NCBI GenBank assembly: GCA_017516965.1
Contig: JAFXAP010000016.1
Coordinates: forward strand, 58,569-122,568
DNA from: Clostridia bacterium
Lineage (GTDB): Bacteria > Bacillota > Clostridia > Oscillospirales > Acutalibacteraceae
Length of the DNA: 64,000 nt
Reading direction: 5' to 3'
The translations under genes were made by a program, and so were the position numbers. The notes below the pieces were generated by a model. The model did no database searches, was not told the origin of the DNA, and worked only from the letters and a program-made list of their open reading frames with translations. This document shows, one piece after another, positions 42,455 to 52,316 of the stretch. Within the stretch, counting starts at the first letter, position 1. The number at the start of each line of letters is the position of its first letter.

Positions 42455-43188
42455 TATAAATACGCTTCCTTATAACTTCCGTAAATATTTATCATTTCCT
42501 CAGAAAAGTTACCCTGTCCATCCTCGACATAAAGTGTCGGCTCAATTGTAAGCGCCGCATTGCCGCAACGTCTGCCCTCTAAAAGCACAAGCCAGGGAGA
42601 CTGCCCCACGCATTTGCACACAAGTCGCAGTCTTTTGGGCTCTACCTTATATTTTCGCATAAGGTACATCATCTCTGCAAGACGCTCGGGACGCTGACAC
42701 ATACAAAGTCGGCCGCCTGTTTGCAAAAGTTTTGCGCCGGTGGCAATTATATCTTCGAGTGTGCATTCAACCTCGTGCCGCGCAACACTTTTTACGCTGT
42801 CGGGGTTTTTAATTCCAGCGCCCGGTGCTTTATAGGGAGGGTTGCAGGTAACAAGCGTGTTTGAGCCAAAGGGCACCTTGCCCTTTAAGTCCTTTAAATC
42901 CGATAAAACGGGTATAAATTTATCAAAGTCATATTCCTGCCCCGTTTTTTGCGCAAGACTTATAGCTTCGGCTGATATATCTACGCCGTATGCCGAGTTA
43001 CAATTATTGTCGCGCAACATTAAAAACGCAATTATTCCGCAACCTGTTCCAAGGTCAACAAGTTTATCGTTTTGTTTTGGTTTTGCAAAATTTGCAAGTA
43101 ATACCGCATCGGTACCAAAGGTGTGATGCGGTGAAACATATATAAACTTGCCGTCGCCTATTGGTTCGCGTTTTATGCTCTGGTCCAT
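42454..43188 (-). CDS. tRNA1(Val) N6-methyladenosine methyltransferase TrmN6-like (YabB)
   Basis: 244 residues. Rossmann SAM motif LVDLGTGCGIIAFLML near residue 45 and the catalytic NPPY in LVTCNPPYKAPG near 110. The start [17 protein letters not shown] is close to Bacillus YabB/TrmN6 proteins. It probably methylates adenosine in tRNA, although activity on rRNA cannot be excluded. Its 5' end overlaps cysS by 16 bases and its 3' end touches rsmI; the YabB-RsmI pairing is common in Firmicutes. Confidence 0.9.
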   Translation of the reverse strand: MDQSIKREPIGDGKFIYVSPHHTFGTDAVLLANFAKPKQNDKLVDLGTGCGIIAFLMLRDNNCNSAYGVDISAEAISLAQKTGQEYDFDKFIPVLSDLKDLKGKVPFGSNTLVTCNPPYKAPGAGIKNPDSVKSVARHEVECTLEDIIATGAKLLQTGGRLCMCQRPERLAEMMYLMRKYKVEPKRLRLVCKCVGQSPWLVLLEGRRCGNAALTIEPTLYVEDGQGNFSEEMINIYGSYKEAYL

Positions 43189-44552
43189 TTTACGCCCTGT
43201 GGTGTATCTTCAAGAATGATACCCATTTCCTTTAATTTGTCACGAATTTCATCTGCAGTTTTAAAGTCACGAGCCTTACGCGCTTCGGTACGCTTTGCTA
43301 TAAGTTCTTCTATCTCGCTGTCAAGCGCTTCGGTTTTTCTGTTGTAAACAAGACCCAACACGCCTGTAAGCTCATCAAAAATGTCTGCGCATGCTTTAAG
43401 CGTATCTTTGTTAGCACCGTTTGCAATAACTGTGTTTATGTCACGAACTAGTGTAAATACTGCGGCGAGTGCGTCGGCAGTATTAAGGTCATCATCCATA
43501 GCAGTGATAAACTCCTGCTTTCTTTCTTCAACAAATGCGGGAATCTCGCCGCCGTCCGCCGCATTTTGCAAAGCAAAATCAATGTTATTGCGGCAGGTGT
43601 AAAGACGCTCAAGCGCATTTTTGCCCTGTTCGATTATATCAACAGAATAGTTGATAGGTCCGCGGTACTGTGAAGAAATCATCAAATAGCGGATTGGCTC
43701 ATAACCATATTTTTCGGCAACGTCACGAACAGTAAAGAAGTTGCCAAGTGATTTTGACATTTTGTGATTGTCAACGTTGATAAATCCGTTGTGCATCCAA
43801 TAATGAGCAAAATCACAGCCGTTTGCGCATTCGCTTTGCGCTATTTCGTTTTCGTGATGTGGGAATATAAGGTCTAAACCGCCGCAATGAATGTCAATGG
43901 TTTTGCCAAGATATTTTTCAGCCATTGCCGAACATTCAATATGCCAACCTGGTCTACCGTCTCCCCAAGGTGACTCCCAGTAAGGTTCGCCCGGTTTTGC
44001 GCCTTTCCAGAGGCAGAAGTCCATTGGATCTTCTTTAATGTCATCGGTTGCGATACGTGCGCCTGCCTCAAGGTCTTCGAGTGGCTGGTGAGAGAGTTTG
44101 CCGTATTCATTAAACTTTTTAGAGCGGAAATAAACGTCACCGCCCGCAGTATATGCAAAACCCTTTTCTACAAGTTCGCTGATAATTCTTTGAATTTCAT
44201 CAATGTTCTCAGTAGCTCTTGGATGGGTGGTAGCCTCACGCACGTTAAGACCCTTTGCATCTACCCAAAATTCTTTTATAAAGCGCTCGGCAACCTCGGG
44301 CACAGTTATACCTTCTTCGTTTGCCTTTTTAATAAGCTTGTCATCAATATCTGTAAAATTCTGAACAAAATTTACCTTATAACCGCGCCACTCAAGATAA
44401 CGGCGCAACACGTCAAAAACACAAAGCGGACGTGCGTTACCAATGTGAATATAGTTATAAACCGTAGGTCCGCAGGCGTATATTTTAACTTCGCCTGGTG
44501 TGATTGGTACAAGTTCGTCTTTGTTTCTTGTTAATGTATTAAATATTTTCAT
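43173..44552 (-). CDS. cysS: Cysteinyl-tRNA synthetase
   Basis: 459 residues. Class I motifs: [19 protein letters not shown] (HIGN form of HIGH), the zinc cysteines and histidines (C28, C208 region [10 protein letters not shown], and [13 protein letters not shown]), and HKMSKSLGN (KMSKS). AAAGGAG precedes the ATG. Adjacent cysE suggests the classic cysE-cysS coupling of cysteine synthesis and charging, though no T-box is visible between or upstream of them. Confidence 0.98.
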   Translation of the reverse strand: MKIFNTLTRNKDELVPITPGEVKIYACGPTVYNYIHIGNARPLCVFDVLRRYLEWRGYKVNFVQNFTDIDDKLIKKANEEGITVPEVAERFIKEFWVDAKGLNVREATTHPRATENIDEIQRIISELVEKGFAYTAGGDVYFRSKKFNEYGKLSHQPLEDLEAGARIATDDIKEDPMDFCLWKGAKPGEPYWESPWGDGRPGWHIECSAMAEKYLGKTIDIHCGGLDLIFPHHENEIAQSECANGCDFAHYWMHNGFINVDNHKMSKSLGNFFTVRDVAEKYGYEPIRYLMISSQYRGPINYSVDIIEQGKNALERLYTCRNNIDFALQNAADGGEIPAFVEERKQEFITAMDDDLNTADALAAVFTLVRDINTVIANGANKDTLKACADIFDELTGVLGLVYNRKTEALDSEIEELIAKRTEARKARDFKTADEIRDKLKEMGIILEDTPQGVKWTRA

Positions 44553-44559
44553 AATGAGG

Positions 44560-45189
44560 TTACTCCTTTATCTTTGCTTCAAGTTCTTTAAGTTTTTTGT
44601 TCAAAGCGTCAAGTTCAATTTGAACAGGGTCGGGTATATGAATCTGGTCAAGAGGTTTAATGTCAACCTTTTTACCGTTTTGACGCACAACCTTTGCAGG
44701 CACACCCACAACAGTAGAATTGGGCGGAACGTCTTTAAGCACTACCGCACCCGCCGCCACACGCGAATCATCACCAATGGTTATGGGTCCTAACACCTTT
44801 GAACCTGCGCTTATCATAACGCGGTTGCCTATGGTTGGGTGACGCTTTCCGACGTCTTTACCCGTACCGCCAAGTGTTACACCCTGATAGATAAGAACGT
44901 CATCACCTATTTCGGTAGTTTCACCGATAACTATTCCTGTGCCGTGGTCAATAACCAGTCTTCGACCGATTGTAGCGCCGGGGTGAATTTCGATACCCGT
45001 TTTTCGCGCCGCTTTTTGTGAAATGTATCTTGCCCTAAAAGAGTGTCCTTTTAAATAATGCTTGTGCGCGCGACGATACATTCTGATAGCTTTAAGTCCG
45101 GGATAAAGCAGAAAAATTTCTAACGAAGATTTTGCCGCTGGGTCTCGGTCTTTTATTGCCTTTATATCTTCTCTTAATAGATCAAACAA
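44560..45189 (-). CDS. cysE: Serine O-acetyltransferase
   Basis: 209 residues. The N-terminal helical part (FDLLREDIKAIKDRDPAA) is followed by a left-handed hexapeptide-repeat beta-helix with IHPGATIGRRLVIDHGTG (catalytic His), IGETTEIGDDVLIYQGVTLGG and IGDDSRVAAGAVVLKDVPP. It makes O-acetylserine from serine and acetyl-CoA. Gene order pgsA-cysE-cysS is seen; 18 bases from pgsA and 7 bases from cysS. Confidence 0.96.
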   Translation of the reverse strand: MFDLLREDIKAIKDRDPAAKSSLEIFLLYPGLKAIRMYRRAHKHYLKGHSFRARYISQKAARKTGIEIHPGATIGRRLVIDHGTGIVIGETTEIGDDVLIYQGVTLGGTGKDVGKRHPTIGNRVMISAGSKVLGPITIGDDSRVAAGAVVLKDVPPNSTVVGVPAKVVRQNGKKVDIKPLDQIHIPDPVQIELDALNKKLKELEAKIKE

Positions 45190-45207
45190 TTATACCAACT
45201 CCGTGGA

Positions 45208-45798
45208 TTATTTTGAAGGGTTTATGTAATCTTTACACTCATAAAGATATATAATGCCGGAAATCAGGCAAAGAATTGCCGAAATCCAGAACAATACCAT
45301 TATTATTATATCGCAAATACCCTGTATTTGTGTAAATCCAAAATCCGAAATTAAAGTGTAAAACGCAAGCGCTGTTATAATACCCAGCATCTGAGATACT
45401 GTTTTAAGTTTTCCCCAGATATTTGCCGCTACAACAAGACCTGATTTTGCGGTAACCAGTCGCAATGACGATACCATAAACTCGCGAAACAATATAATGA
45501 AAACAATTGCGGTCATTTGCCAACCGTAATTTCCACCTGCAGATGAATACAAAAACATAAAACCTAAACATGCCGCTGTAGTAAGCATTTTATCAGCCAG
45601 TGGGTCTAAAAACTTGCCGAAATCTGTAACAAGATTGTTTTTTCGCGCCAATTTTCCGTCAAGCATATCGGTAAGTGAAGCCAGAGCAAAAAGTATGAGC
45701 GACACTAAATAATGATAGGGAAAATTTATGAGCATTGTTGCCATAAAGATAGGCGTTGCAATCATTCTGACAAGTGTTAATTTGTTTGGTGTGTTCAT
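45208..45798 (-). CDS. pgsA: CDP-diacylglycerol-glycerol-3-phosphate 3-phosphatidyltransferase
   Basis: 196 residues. The CDP-alcohol phosphotransferase motif DGxxARxxxxxxxxGxxxDxxxD is seen across DMLDGKLARKNNLVTDFG and FLDPLADKM. Five or so TM segments. It makes phosphatidylglycerol phosphate. It overlaps rimO by 4 bases (rimO-pgsA order is conserved in Firmicutes, usually with recA nearby, as here). Confidence 0.97.
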   Translation of the reverse strand: MNTPNKLTLVRMIATPIFMATMLINFPYHYLVSLILFALASLTDMLDGKLARKNNLVTDFGKFLDPLADKMLTTAACLGFMFLYSSAGGNYGWQMTAIVFIILFREFMVSSLRLVTAKSGLVVAANIWGKLKTVSQMLGIITALAFYTLISDFGFTQIQGICDIIIMVLFWISAILCLISGIIYLYECKDYINPSK

Positions 45799-47117
45799 AT
45801 TTGTTCTCCTAACAGGTCATACTCTAAAACGTCATTAATCTGAACATCGACAAAATCGCCGATTACAAGTTGATTTTTTGCCATAAAGAAAACTTTGCCG
45901 TCTATCTCGGGAGCGTCGGCCTCACTTCTTCCGTAATAACACTTAATGTAATCATCCCAGCCTTCAATTAGCACTTTTTGAACTGTACCGATTTTTGCCT
46001 CATTTTTAGCCGATGCTATATCAAGCTGAGTTTCCATTATGTGTTCGGCGCGGTCTTGTTTAGTTTGGCTATCTACTTGGTCAGGAAGTTCAGACGCTAT
46101 AGTGCCCTCTTCTGCAGAATAGGTAAAGCAACCAAGTCTGTCAAACTTAGCCTCGCGAACAAAGCTGTGAAGCTGTTCATAATGTTCTTCGCTTTCCCCG
46201 GGAAACCCTGTTATAAGCGTAGTGCGAAGGGTGACGCCGGGAACAGTAGCCCTTATTTTTTTAACAAGCGCCAAAAGCGACTCTTTATCTCCGCGGCGAT
46301 TCATACGCTTAAGTATTTCACCACATGAGTGTTGAATAGGAATATCTAAGTATTTTACCAATTTTTTCTCTTTTGCAATAAGATTTAACAAATCGTCGCT
46401 GATGCGTTCAGGGTATGTATAGAGTGTGCGTATCCATTCAATACCGTCAATCTTACAAAGCTCGCTAAGCAGTTCGCAAAGTCGGCTCTCGCCATAAAGG
46501 TCGGCGCCATATGCGGTTGTGTCCTGCGCCACAACAATAAGTTCGCGCACACCGCCCTCTGCCAACTGCTTTGCTTCGGCTACGCAACTTTCTATTGTGC
46601 GGCTTCGCATTCTGCCGCGAATTTGAGGAATAGCGCAATAGGTGCAACAATTGTCACAACCATCAGCAATTTTAAGATATGCGGTAAATGGCCAACCACC
46701 CAAAATTCGTTTTGCGTTCAGGTCTAAGTCTTCTTTTTTACCATAACTGTTTTGAGCCTTGCCCTCAATTGCATTTTTAACAATCTCGGCAATGTTGCCG
46801 TTAGAGCCTATTCCCACGCAAACGTCAGCTTCGGGAATTTCGGTTGTGACGTCGTCGCGATAACGCTCAGCAAGGCAGCCAGTAACAACGACCGCTTTAC
46901 AATTGCCGTCGGTTTTGTACTGTGCTGCCTCGATTATATTTTCTATTGCTTCGCTTTTTGCATCCTCAATAAAGCCACAGGTGTTAATAATTATTGCGTC
47001 GGCCTCTGCCTCGGGCACGCCAATTTCAAATCCCGCCTGCCTTAAAGAATATAGCATTTGTTCGGCATCAACCTGATTTTTAGGGCAACCAAGCGACACC
47101 ATACTGATTTTATACAT
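45795..47117 (-). CDS. rimO: Ribosomal protein S12 methylthiotransferase RimO
   Basis: 440 residues. N-terminal UPF0004 domain (VSLGCPKNQVDAEQML, INTCGFIEDAKSEAIE, with the three cluster cysteines), radical SAM domain with KIADGCDNCCTYCAIPQIRG (CxxxCxxC), and a C-terminal TRAM domain (about 375-440). It adds a methylthio group to Asp89 of S12. One-base overlap with recX upstream and a 4-base overlap with pgsA downstream. Confidence 0.97.
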   Translation of the reverse strand: MYKISMVSLGCPKNQVDAEQMLYSLRQAGFEIGVPEAEADAIIINTCGFIEDAKSEAIENIIEAAQYKTDGNCKAVVVTGCLAERYRDDVTTEIPEADVCVGIGSNGNIAEIVKNAIEGKAQNSYGKKEDLDLNAKRILGGWPFTAYLKIADGCDNCCTYCAIPQIRGRMRSRTIESCVAEAKQLAEGGVRELIVVAQDTTAYGADLYGESRLCELLSELCKIDGIEWIRTLYTYPERISDDLLNLIAKEKKLVKYLDIPIQHSCGEILKRMNRRGDKESLLALVKKIRATVPGVTLRTTLITGFPGESEEHYEQLHSFVREAKFDRLGCFTYSAEEGTIASELPDQVDSQTKQDRAEHIMETQLDIASAKNEAKIGTVQKVLIEGWDDYIKCYYGRSEADAPEIDGKVFFMAKNQLVIGDFVDVQINDVLEYDLLGEQI

Positions 47118-47743
47118 TAATATTCCTCGTTATATTCTAGTTCTTTTGTGTATCTTTTAATTGCTTCGCTTACCGCAGAATAAGAAAAACCTTTTCTGAT
47201 AAGCGCCGCATATACCTTTTGTATATTTTCTTTAGTGTTCATTTTTGCGCGATATTTTTTATCGATTATCGCGGCTATTTGCTCGGTTTCATCAAAGGGT
47301 GTTTCTTCTAAAACCGATTTTATAATTTCTTTTGGTAGCCCTTTGTTATAAAGTTTAGCGTAGGCTTCACGTTTTGATATGTTGGATTCGCTCATCAAGT
47401 TAGCGAGTCTTTCGGCGAATTTGCGGTCGTTTATAAGACCTAATTCTTTTATACGGGCTACCGCTCTTGCGGCGGCGGCAGATGATATGCCGCCGGCAAC
47501 AATTTTTTCATAAAGCGTTTTTTCGCTGTAATCGGCGCGGTCTAAAAACCATATTCCACGCGCTTTTGCGCGTATGTATTCCGATTCTTGCAAATGGTGA
47601 TTTAACTGTTCCTCGGTTATTGTGTCATTTTCGTGAAAGCAAATGCTGTTCCAATAATCAATGTCAAAGTTAAATGCCTTTTCATTATCAAGCGTTACCT
47701 TTACGGTATGTTTTTTATCTCTTTTTATTTCGACAATTTTCAT
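47117..47743 (-). CDS. recX: RecA regulator RecX
   Basis: 208 residues, three tandem three-helix RecX repeats: YIRAKARGIWFLDRADYSEK, AVARIKELGLINDRKFAERL and AKLYNKGLPKEIIKSVLEE. RecX modulates RecA filaments. The start overlaps the recA stop by one base (47743), so expression tracks recA. Confidence 0.92.
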   Translation of the reverse strand: MKIVEIKRDKKHTVKVTLDNEKAFNFDIDYWNSICFHENDTITEEQLNHHLQESEYIRAKARGIWFLDRADYSEKTLYEKIVAGGISSAAAARAVARIKELGLINDRKFAERLANLMSESNISKREAYAKLYNKGLPKEIIKSVLEETPFDETEQIAAIIDKKYRAKMNTKENIQKVYAALIRKGFSYSAVSEAIKRYTKELEYNEEY

Positions 47744-48894
47744 CAGTCGTCAACCGCTATATCAATGTTAACCTTTTTGTGCTTGATTTCGGTTTTAACT
47801 TCAGCTTCAACCGGCATAATAACCGCTTCGTCTGAAGGCTCTTCCTTTTTGCCCTTGTTACTCATTCTTTCGGCATAACGTTCGCGAACCTTTGCCTCAA
47901 TTTCTGCGGCAAATTCGGGATTGTCTTCAAAGAGCTGCTTAACGTTATCTCTGCCCTGACCTATACGGGTTTCACCGTAATAGAACCAAGCGCCTGAACG
48001 CTTGAGCACTTCAAGCTCAAGACCCATATCAACAATTTCGCCAACCTTTGAAATACCTTTGCCGTAGATTACGTCAAATTCTGCTTCACGGAAAGGAGGC
48101 GCTACCTTGTTTTTAACAACCTTGGCGCGTGTGCGTGAACCGATTATTTCACTACCGTTTTTAAGTGTTTCTATCTTGCGTACGTCAATTCGCACACTTG
48201 AATAGAATTTGAGCGCGCGACCACCTGTTGTTGTTTCGGGGTTGCCGTACATAACGCCAATCTTTTCGCGCAACTGGTTAATAAAGATTGCGCTACAGTT
48301 TGACTTTGAAAGCGCACCGGTAAGTTTGCGCATTGCCTGTGACATAAGACGCGCGAGTTGACCCACGTGGTTGTCGCCCATTTCGCCCTCTATTTCGGCG
48401 CGTGTTGTAAGCGCTGCAACCGAGTCAACAACGATTATATCGATTGCGCCCGAACGAACAAGTGCCTCGGCAATTTCGAGCGCCTGTTCGCCGCTGTCAG
48501 GCTGTGATACCAAAAGGCTATCGATATCTACGCCAAGCGCTGATGCATAAACAGGGTCAAGAGCGTGTTCAACGTCGATAAATGCCGCGGTACCCCCACT
48601 CTTTTGAGCCTCGGCAACGCAGTGAAGCGCAAGGGTGGTTTTACCTGATGATTCGGGACCATAGATTTCTATAATTCGACCTCTTGGAATACCGCCGATA
48701 CCCAGCGCCATATCAAGCGCCATTGAACCCGTTTTGATGTGTTCAACGTTCATTGCAGCATTTTCGCCAAGGAGCATAATCGCGCCTTTGCCATATTGTT
48801 TTTCTATTTGAGCCATTGCGGTCTGCAATGCTTTTTCTCTGCCCTCGGCAGATTTATCGGTTCCTACTGCTTTTGTTTGTTTTTCTTTTGCCAT
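47743..48894 (-). CDS. recA: Recombinase A
   Basis: 383 residues from the ATG at 48894, with GGAGG upstream; the extra upstream codons are not part of RecA. Walker A is [18 protein letters not shown], Walker B is [13 protein letters not shown], and [20 protein letters not shown] is loop L2. The C-terminus is acidic with an added [13 protein letters not shown] tail. No intein. Promotes homologous recombination and SOS. No LexA box is visible in the short gap from prmC, so the operon promoter is further upstream. Confidence 0.98.
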   Translation of the reverse strand: MAKEKQTKAVGTDKSAEGREKALQTAMAQIEKQYGKGAIMLLGENAAMNVEHIKTGSMALDMALGIGGIPRGRIIEIYGPESSGKTTLALHCVAEAQKSGGTAAFIDVEHALDPVYASALGVDIDSLLVSQPDSGEQALEIAEALVRSGAIDIIVVDSVAALTTRAEIEGEMGDNHVGQLARLMSQAMRKLTGALSKSNCSAIFINQLREKIGVMYGNPETTTGGRALKFYSSVRIDVRKIETLKNGSEIIGSRTRAKVVKNKVAPPFREAEFDVIYGKGISKVGEIVDMGLELEVLKRSGAWFYYGETRIGQGRDNVKQLFEDNPEFAAEIEAKVRERYAERMSNKGKKEEPSDEAVIMPVEAEVKTEIKHKKVNIDIAVDD

Positions 48895-48933
48895 TGTTAT
48901 TTCCTCCAAATCTTAGGTTTGGTTATATTATAC

Positions 48934-49773
48934 TTAATTCGCTGTACCAAAAACTACCCTGTCAATTTCGCCGTAGTCTTTACGCACTCCCACATTTTCA
49001 AAGCCATTTTCTTTCATTATTTGCGACACTGCTTCGGCTTGATTTATGCCTACCTCAAATGCCATAATGCCGCCGGGTGCAAGATACTTTTTGTATTCTT
49101 TTGCAATGTGGCGGTAAAACAAAAGTCCGTCTTCGCCGCCCTCAAGTGCGGTGCTGGGCTCAAACTTAACCTCGGGTTGAAGCGTTTTCATATCGCTGTC
49201 ATTAATGTAGGGCGGGTTGCTTACTATCAAGTCATATTGCCCTTCGGCGCCCTCGGTTTTTAACACGTCAGCCTTTATTATTTTAACGTCTATTTTGTTA
49301 TGTTCAGCATTTTTGTTTGTAAAGCTTAATGCCTCGTCATACTTTTCTACCAGACTTACCTGCGAATCGGGGCGCTCACCCTTGATTGTAATACCGATAC
49401 ATCCCGTTCCGGTACAGAGGTCCAAAACGCGTGGGGTTTGTTTTTGCGTTAGCGATTCAAGACAAACGTCAATAAGCGTTTCGGTGTCGGAACGAGGTAT
49501 TAACACACCGGGACCAACAAAAAACTCGCGACCAAAAAAGTTCCAACGGCCTATTATGTACTGCAATGGGTAGCGGATTAATCTTTGCTTTATTATTGCA
49601 GTTAAATTGTTTTGTTGAAATTCGGTAAGTTGTTGTGTGTATTTTGTAAGTATCTGAGTATTGGTGTAGCCCGTTATGTGTTTGATTATCTGCTTTGACT
49701 CAAATACATAATCTTCTATTCCCGCTGTTTGCAGTTGTCTTTTGCAATCGTTGTATGCCTCAAATATTGTCAT
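48934..49773 (-). CDS. prmC: Peptide chain release factor N5-glutamine methyltransferase
   Basis: 279 residues. Signature SAM motif VLDLCTGTGCIGITIKGERP and the catalytic NPPY in LIVSNPPYINDSDM. The N-terminal helical substrate domain includes LQYIIGRWNFFGREFFV. It methylates the GGQ glutamine of release factors. Overlaps the DUF1385 gene by 14 bases; this DUF1385-prmC order is conserved in Firmicutes, normally followed by prfA, which is absent here. Confidence 0.96.
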   Translation of the reverse strand: MTIFEAYNDCKRQLQTAGIEDYVFESKQIIKHITGYTNTQILTKYTQQLTEFQQNNLTAIIKQRLIRYPLQYIIGRWNFFGREFFVGPGVLIPRSDTETLIDVCLESLTQKQTPRVLDLCTGTGCIGITIKGERPDSQVSLVEKYDEALSFTNKNAEHNKIDVKIIKADVLKTEGAEGQYDLIVSNPPYINDSDMKTLQPEVKFEPSTALEGGEDGLLFYRHIAKEYKKYLAPGGIMAFEVGINQAEAVSQIMKENGFENVGVRKDYGEIDRVVFGTAN

Positions 49774-50740
49774 TGTTTTCAGTTTCTTCCTCTAAAGTTT
49801 CGTCTTCAATTTCGTCACACGCCTTAAGCGCTGCAATAGCAATCTCAATCATATCGTCGTCGGGCTCTTTGGTGGTTATTTTTTGTAGCCACATACCAGG
49901 CGCTGATATTATGCGGGTAAGGACATTATCATACCTACCACAAATTTTAAGAACTTCGTAACCCACTCCGCAAATAAGGGGTAGCAAAATTAACCCTGCG
50001 CCAAATCTATAGAAATTGTTGTCACGAATAACAGGTATAGCGCTGTATAAGACGGTAGATATAATAACGTTTACAAGTATCATTAAAATGAGAAATGACG
50101 TGCCGCAACGGGGGTGCAAACGCTTTTGTTTTTTAACATTTTCTACCGTAAGCGGAAGCCCTGCTTCATAGCAAAAAATTGTTTTATGCTCGGCGCCGTG
50201 ATATGCAAAAACACGATATATGTCTTTCATAAAAGATATTGCAAACATATATGCTACCAATATGCAAATTTTTATTGTTTGCGTTATCAGCGCTGTCATT
50301 AGTGATGAAAACTCAAAATTTTCAAACCTTAAATTTATTAACCACTCAATTCCGTCAACGGCGGTGGTTGGTAAAAACCAAAACAAAACCACCGCTAAAA
50401 GTATGCCTAAAACCGTGCCGAGCGTGGTAATTATTCCTATAAGGGCAGAGTCTTTTTTTGTACTTTCCTTTTCTTGCTCTATATCGGTAAAACCTGATAT
50501 GTCGGCCGATTTCATCATAACCTTATAGCCCTGGATCATAGTCTCAATATAGGTTATAACGCCGCGTATTACAGGAAGGCGAAAAAATGCATATTTGTCC
50601 TTTAAGCTCTTTTCGTTTATATAACTTATATCAATGGTTTTATCGGGTTTGCGCACGGCAAGCGCCGTCTTTTTTTGAGGGTTTTTCATCATAATTCCCT
50701 CTATAAGCGCCTGACCGCCAATGCTTGTATATTTTGCCAA
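49760..50740 (-). CDS. DUF1385 membrane protein (YqhQ-like)
   Basis: 326 residues. Family signature at the N-terminus: SIGGQALIEGIMMKNPQKKT; then LPVIRGVITYIETMIQGYKV; membrane segments around GTVLGILLAVVLFWFLPTTAVD and ICILVAYMFAISFM; AYHGAEHKTIFCYEAG with histidines; RCGTSFLILMILV. Conserved in Firmicutes, function unknown. It lies 1 base after the histidine kinase gene and overlaps prmC by 14. Confidence 0.93.
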   Translation of the reverse strand: MAKYTSIGGQALIEGIMMKNPQKKTALAVRKPDKTIDISYINEKSLKDKYAFFRLPVIRGVITYIETMIQGYKVMMKSADISGFTDIEQEKESTKKDSALIGIITTLGTVLGILLAVVLFWFLPTTAVDGIEWLINLRFENFEFSSLMTALITQTIKICILVAYMFAISFMKDIYRVFAYHGAEHKTIFCYEAGLPLTVENVKKQKRLHPRCGTSFLILMILVNVIISTVLYSAIPVIRDNNFYRFGAGLILLPLICGVGYEVLKICGRYDNVLTRIISAPGMWLQKITTKEPDDDMIEIAIAALKACDEIEDETLEEETENNDNI

Positions 50741-50741
50741 G

Positions 50742-52277
50742 TTAAATATCTCCTTGTTGTGTTTCTTGCGATTGTTCGATTATTTCGATTATATTGTCTT
50801 CAATCGGAAGCGATTGTTGCTCGTTTTCAAGCGGCTCAATTATCTCTTCTGGACTCTGAACCTCTTCCGGTTCTTCGTAAAGCGGCAACACAATTGTAAC
50901 TGTGGTGCCAACGCCCTCGGTTGACTCGACAAACAATAGTCCTTGATGCTGTTTGATAATTTCATCAGCAACAGCAAGACCAATGCCGCTACCGCGTATT
51001 GTTTTGTTTGATTTAAAGAATTTTTCTTTTACGTGGTCAAGGTCTTCGGCAGGAATACCCACACCCGTGTCTTTAACAACTATTCGCACACAAGCCTCTT
51101 CTCTGGTTTGCGCCACCAATACAAGACCGCCTTTTTCGGTATATTTTACCGCGTTGTCTATAACGTTTATAAAAACCTGCTTTAATCGGTCGGCGTCAGC
51201 CATTACAATCGAACTTTGAACGGGCGGAGTATAAGAAAGCTCTATACCCTGCTTGACAGCAAGTTCGGTATACATATCGGCCACCATACACAGCAGATGT
51301 GATACGTCTATCGGTTGAACGTTGTTTACTATCATTCTGCCCGATTGCATACGTGAAAAATCGAGCAAATCTTCAACAAGACCTGAGAGTCGGTCAGCCT
51401 CGCTAAGCACAACATCAAGTCCGCGTGAAACCAAATCTTCATCAGTACCCAGTGACATTTTTGCCGTCTCGCCCCATCCGCGAATGGCAGTAAGAGGGGT
51501 TCTTAACTCATGCGATACCGATGATATAAAGTCATTTTTCATAGTTTCGGCATTTTGAAGTTCACTTGCCATATAGTTTATGGTTTCGCAAAGCTCACCA
51601 ATTTCGTCATTGCTTTCAACGTCTATTCTGGCTTTAAAGTCACCGCCTGCAATCTTTCGGGTGGTGTTACCCACGTCACGCAGTTTTGTAACCATTTCTT
51701 TTAAGAAAAACAGTCCCGATAAAGCGCACAACCCCAAAACTAAAACGGTCAGCACAAATATTAACGATATTGTTATATTTATTCTTTTATTTGTTGCTTT
51801 GAGTGATGTTACCCAACGGTATGCGCCCATCACTTCGCCGTTTGACGCGCGTATAATTTTTGTGCCGGCCATAACTTCTTCACCGCCGGAATTTTCACCG
51901 CGAAAAACCCAAAAACCATTTGAGGAATCCAATGCGTGCAAATATTCTTCTTTAACCATATCGGGTGGCTGAAAACCGGTTGTTGATACAATAATTCTTC
52001 CTGTGGTATCAATGACCTGAACCTCTATTTTGGTTTTGTTTTCAAACTCATCTGAAAGCAGTATAGAGAGGTCGTAAAAATTTTCTTTGTTAGCGGAGGT
52101 AAGGCCATCAAACACCTGCGCATAATCGATTGCCTGAGACTGCACACTGTTATAGTCAAGGTTTATAAAAATTGTCGAAAGTATTACCGCAATAGCAATT
52201 ACTGCAAACGCAATAATAAGATAAACCTTAAAAAGCCAACGCATTGCTATACTTTTAAAATGAAATGGTTTTTCCAC
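50742..52277 (-). CDS. Sensor histidine kinase (HAMP-HisKA-HATPase)
   Basis: 511 residues, starting at GTG 52277 with AGGTGG nine bases upstream. TM1 (LFKVYLIIAFAVIAIAVILS, about 15-36) and TM2 (ISLIFVLTVLVLGLCALSG, about 178-198) flank an extracellular sensor domain of ~140 residues. HAMP follows, then FISSVSHELRTPLTAIRGW (H box, His about 257), NVIDNAVKYT (N box), DTGVGIP and GSGIGLAVADEI (G boxes). A Glu/Gln-rich C-terminal tail is unusual. Pairs with the response regulator just upstream. Confidence 0.95.
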   Translation of the reverse strand: MEKPFHFKSIAMRWLFKVYLIIAFAVIAIAVILSTIFINLDYNSVQSQAIDYAQVFDGLTSANKENFYDLSILLSDEFENKTKIEVQVIDTTGRIIVSTTGFQPPDMVKEEYLHALDSSNGFWVFRGENSGGEEVMAGTKIIRASNGEVMGAYRWVTSLKATNKRINITISLIFVLTVLVLGLCALSGLFFLKEMVTKLRDVGNTTRKIAGGDFKARIDVESNDEIGELCETINYMASELQNAETMKNDFISSVSHELRTPLTAIRGWGETAKMSLGTDEDLVSRGLDVVLSEADRLSGLVEDLLDFSRMQSGRMIVNNVQPIDVSHLLCMVADMYTELAVKQGIELSYTPPVQSSIVMADADRLKQVFINVIDNAVKYTEKGGLVLVAQTREEACVRIVVKDTGVGIPAEDLDHVKEKFFKSNKTIRGSGIGLAVADEIIKQHQGLLFVESTEGVGTTVTIVLPLYEEPEEVQSPEEIIEPLENEQQSLPIEDNIIEIIEQSQETQQGDI

Positions 52278-52316
52278 TGTGCAATCCCACCTTTCTGCTT
52301 GAAAATTTTTAATAAC

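Noticed and set aside
43173-45189. T-box upstream of cysE-cysS
   Set aside because: Gaps of 7-18 bases leave no room and no T-box core sequence is seen.
47743-48894. RecA intein or SOS box
   Set aside because: RecA is uninterrupted, and no GAAC-N4-GTTC-like site fits the short gap before it.
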